NCBI GenBank assembly: GCA_963402885.1
Contig: OY727102.1
Coordinates: 9,858,001 to 9,922,000, forward strand
Source of the DNA: Antedon bifida
Lineage: Eukaryota; Echinodermata; Crinoidea; Comatulida; Antedonidae
Reading direction: 5' to 3'
Length of the DNA: 64,000 bases
A model generated the notes under the pieces. It worked only from the letters and a program-made list of their open reading frames with translations, was not told the DNA's origin and did not search any database. Both the position numbers and the translations under genes were made by a program. The number at the start of each line of letters is the position of its first letter. Positions within the stretch are counted from its first letter, which is position 1. Shown here piece after piece: positions 60,881-64,000 of the stretch.

Positions 60881-63155
60881 CTTGGAATCCACATGTTCTG
60901 CAATATCCGTTGTAAAATCTTCAATTAGATTAAACTGAACATTAAATTTCTCCAAAACTTTTACTGTTGATCTGCGATTGATATGTGGAAAACACCCTCA
61001 ATGACAGAAAACTCTGTTGAGTTGATACCTTCTAGCGTGGATGAGTTGGAATAAACAATGCTGAATTCAAAGAAGTAACCACTTCCCGACAGATTGGCCC
61101 AGCCATGGATTATATCTACAGTGTTGTTGTTGACGAGCTCTGCATCAGATACTCCTGGGCATTTTCCATGGATGTGAAGAATGTCCCAGATTTTGCACAA
61201 TTTCAGCCTGAAAAAATCAAAAAATCATTATTCCTTTTTTTCGTAGAATATTTGTATCAAACCTATGGTGTATTACCAAAGCTTGATAGCCTACAGTATA
61301 TTGGAGTTTAGAAAGAATTGTGTTAAAACCTACACTGGTATCCAATATAGAGATGCAAGGCTGAACCTCAAATGGATGGTTCTCCATAGCATCAGCCTTA
61401 AACGTATACTCATTGTGCTTTGGAATTGATAGATGATTTCTACTCCTTGGTCACTAGATGCCTCTTCTTCAGCTTGCTTCTCAGAATACCTGTGAACCAA
61501 TTAGTTATGTTGGTTTGTAATGATATAGGCATTATGGTTATGTTTGTTGCACGCCACACATGAGAATACAATTTAAGACTTTGGACAAGACGATACAAGC
61601 CAGTTCTATACTACAGTAACTCTACAGAAAACTCTACTTCAACTCATTACTTCTTAAAATGTGACTTACGTTTCATTGCCTGTACTTGGACCTCCTGTTG
61701 TATTTGTTGCTCTCACACCCCTTGTTGGGTCTTCAGCTGGGGGAGAAGGATCGGTCATTGCTAATAACCTCAACTTCAAGACTCTCGTACAAAGTACCGG
61801 TTTGTGCTGCATTAACAATTTCTGCTTGAAGGTTAACTAACTCATCATGTTCAAGGGTTGAATTGCCTGTAAGGAAAAAATATTAATTATTGTTTACATA
61901 TTAAAAGAATAGGTAATTAAATAAAATTCAACTCATTTCTAAACATATGAAACTGAAAAAAGAAGAAATCTGGATAGATTATGTGATACTTTAATATGGT
62001 TAAAGAAAGCTATTTACTTATTATATATACCAAACTGGCAAGATTGTTAACAAGATCTTCTTCATAGAAAACATCAACAGGAGCCACACCAAAGTCAACC
62101 ATTATAACCGGTGTAGTGATGATGTCAATTGGGTCACTACCACGTATAAGTATCCAAAGAGTCTGCCAATCGCGATCAAAATAGTTCTCGCCATAAATGC
62201 TGGAGTCAGGAGTTGGCATGAACTGATCGTTTGGATCTTCTGGAACCCATATTTCTCTTTCTATTAATGGCAATGATGTCGAAAGAGTTGACAATTTTAA
62301 ATATCTTGGACTTACATTTGATTCACTTATGTCATGGAAACAGCATGTTGAACAAGTAGCTTCTAGAGTATCACAACGTATCGGTATTATTCGTAGATTA
62401 AGATATTATATTCCAAATTTTGCTTTAAGACTACTTGCTAATGCAATAGTATTACCTTGTTTTGATTACTGTAGTAATGTTTGGTCAAATTGTAACTTAG
62501 AACTTGTTAATCGTCTTCAAGTACTTCAAAATAGAGTAGCTAGAATCATTCTTTATGCTGATATGTACACCCCTATAACAGAATTGATGTCCTCACTAAA
62601 ATGGAAGAGTGTCCATGACAGATGGGAAAATGATTTATTAATTATGCTATTTAAATGCCTACAGGGTTTAGCACCATCTTATTTAACAAATCTATTCAAA
62701 TTTATGGACACTTTTCACACAAAAAATACAAGAAGTCAATCAACAAAAACTCTAAATGTTCCAGCATGGAACAATATTTATGGAAAGAGAATGTTTAACT
62801 ATAGAGCATCAACCTTATGGAATAATCTTCCTGTACATATCCGTAAAAATTTTCGGTGAATGGACTGGTCTTGTTTCAAGAGTGCAACTTTAATAGGAGG
62901 AAAGATTTAGGGAAGAATCACAGTTTACAAAAGCTAAAATTCAACATTAAAGCAGACAACCAACCTTTATGTGGACATTTTTCATCATAAGGAATTTTAA
63001 GTCCACGTCTCGGATCTCTATCCCACTCGTATGGAGAATCAGGAATAACATAACCAGGCCGTGATCCTCCTAGAATTCCACCATCTTCATCTCTGATCAT
63101 TGCTTTCTTAAATGCATCACAATCCATCTCCACGCAATCAGAAAGATTAACTTTA
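60881..63155 (-). pseudogene. Fibrocystin-L-like C-terminal ectodomain fragment, block C, unit 2
   Basis: Counterpart of 32225-34499, with exons at 62965-63155, 62018-62250, 61670-61866, 61330-61489 and 60881-61207. Exon C2 is open here: it keeps CAG in DWQTLWILIRGSDPIDIITT, where unit 1 has a stop. The other frameshifts are shared with unit 1. Confidence 0.85.
62251..62906 (+). mobile_element. 5'-truncated CR1/L2-like LINE fragment, unit 2
   Basis: Counterpart of 33595-34250, same reverse transcriptase C-terminal end with stop at 62859. Confidence 0.82.
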
Positions 63156-63176
63156 CTGTTAAGATTAAATGAAAAG

Positions 63177-63486
63177 TGTAATGTATTGAACTTGATTAAT
63201 ATTACTTGCTACCAATTATTTAAACTTCCTTCACCTGTTACCATATATATTATGTTAACCCACTTCTATATAACCCTGGCTACTTAATGGTCACTAATGG
63301 CTAAAGTAGACCCTCTGCTTAGACCACTAAACATTCCACCTTGACAGATTAATTACCCATTACCGATATTGTTATTATAATATAGAGTAAATGTAGAATA
63401 AAGAATAAACACTTCAGTGCTAGCTTTCAACTATAACAGAACTTGTCTCTCTCTCACTTATTTGTATTGTAAATCGGTACATTACA
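63177..63486 (+). repeat. 5' LTR, copy 3
   Basis: 310 bp, differing from 34521-34830 by about one base. Confidence 0.95.
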
Positions 63487-63969
63487 CTACAGTGGCGACG
63501 AGAATGGCCCTTATTGGCAAAATTGAAGAATTTATTGAAGGAAGGGAAGATTGGTCACAGTTTGTTGAGCGTTTAGACTTTAGACTAGAGTCTGAGGAAG
63601 AAGAAGAACAACAGACAGAAGAAGAAGACTATATAAGGAAGTGCTTCCAGCATCTTTTATAGAAGACAATAACTACTATGTCCAGTAGTCATTAAGTTGA
63701 TTAAGTTATGTCTTGATGTTTGATTTTAATTTTAAATGTAAATAGGTTGGGTAATCATCAGGAATAGTCCTGAACAGGGAGATGAGCGCCCCTGCCCACC
63801 GATGAGTTTCGGGATCCCTTTGACCCGGAGGGAGAGTACCCGTCAGGGTTACAGGTCCCAGGTTTTTAGTTGTTTTTAAAATTAATTAGTGTTCCATGAC
63901 CTTCTCATCAAAATTAACGTCTCTCATAAAATTAAGAAAAGTTGTGCTATGTCAACATAATGTCAATGA

Positions 63970-64000
63970 CGGCGAAATGTCCCCAATATTGGGGATAGCT
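63970..64000. repeat. Restart of the tandem unit (third copy, first 31 bases)
   Basis: The last 31 bases match bases 1-31, and the 793 bases before them match 34521-35313. This is what a third unit would look like. It is weak support, because only the end of a LINE tail lies beyond the end of unit 2. Confidence 0.5.

Larger units (their letters stand above)
35314..63969. repeat. Segmental tandem duplication, unit 2 (28.7 kb)
   Basis: Second copy of 1-35313, same orientation. It is about 6.66 kb shorter, which is explained by one instead of three copies of the 3.71-kb satellite repeat, partly offset by two MITE insertions (47540-47714 and 59489-60036) and a few small insertions. Outside these places the two units are near identical, so the duplication or haplotype split is young. 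Confidence 0.95.
63177..64000 (+). mobile_element. Ty3/gypsy LTR retrotransposon fossil, copy 3 (cut by window end)
   Basis: 5' LTR 63177-63486, primer site TGGCGACGAG at 63493-63502, gag start near 63504, and the LINE insertion from 63581 to beyond the window. It is preceded by AAAAG at 63172-63176. It matches 34521-35343. Confidence 0.92.

Noticed and set aside
1-64000. Circular molecule or virus sequenced more than once around
   Set aside because: The units differ by clean MITE insertions and satellite number, and contain spliced host exons; a repeated read of one circle would not show this.

Overview
The window is eukaryotic and animal. It is AT-rich, with spliced host exons, LTR and LINE retroelements, tRNA-derived SINE-like units, MITEs and satellites. 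I see no prokaryotic features. The host exons encode pieces of a fibrocystin-L (PKHD1L1)-like protein. Clusters of TAGGCC, a Mag-lineage Ty3/gypsy element primed by a tRNA-Ser-like site, and a LINE with a TAAG tail suggest a marine invertebrate, perhaps an ambulacrarian. The organism call is an inference at low confidence.

The dominant structure is a head-to-tail segmental duplication. Bases 1-35313 (unit 1) are repeated almost identically at 35314-63969 (unit 2), and the last 31 bases restart the same sequence. Each unit, left to right, holds: an LTR retrotransposon fossil in gene orientation opposite to the host exons; exons of the parallel beta-helix part of a fibrocystin-L-like protein (block A-up, minus strand); its C-terminal ectodomain exons (block A-Cterm) carrying a TTAA-flanked MITE; a second set of beta-helix exons (block B); a 6 kb spacer with TAGGCC clusters, a 195-bp tandem repeat and two tRNA-like/SINE sequences; a higher-order satellite of 3.71-kb repeats that carries short exons; and a second set of C-terminal ectodomain exons (block C) damaged by a LINE fragment, followed by the 5' LTR of the next retroelement copy.

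Read on the minus strand, each unit therefore holds two tandem gene fragments: B followed by A-Cterm, and A-up (of the next unit) followed, across the LTR element, by C. Intron phases match at the junctions A-up to C and C1 to A-C2, so these were once continuous coding exons. All ectodomain blocks carry frameshifts, stops or deletions and look like pseudogenes. Downstream of block C lies a run of very short acidic exons of phase 1-1 and a 74-nt terminal coding exon that are still open. The 3.71-kb satellite repeat contains one such 3' end cassette (two microexons and one terminal exon) per copy: unit 1 has three copies, unit 2 has one.

Units 1 and 2 also differ by two clean MITE insertions present only in unit 2 (a hAT-like element at 47540-47714 and a TTAA element at 59489-60036), by a 15-bp exon deletion in unit 1, and by scattered small changes. 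These differences argue that the two units are distinct molecules, either real tandem paralogues or two haplotypes joined in assembly. Family assignments rest on recall of conserved motifs; no alignment or database search was run.
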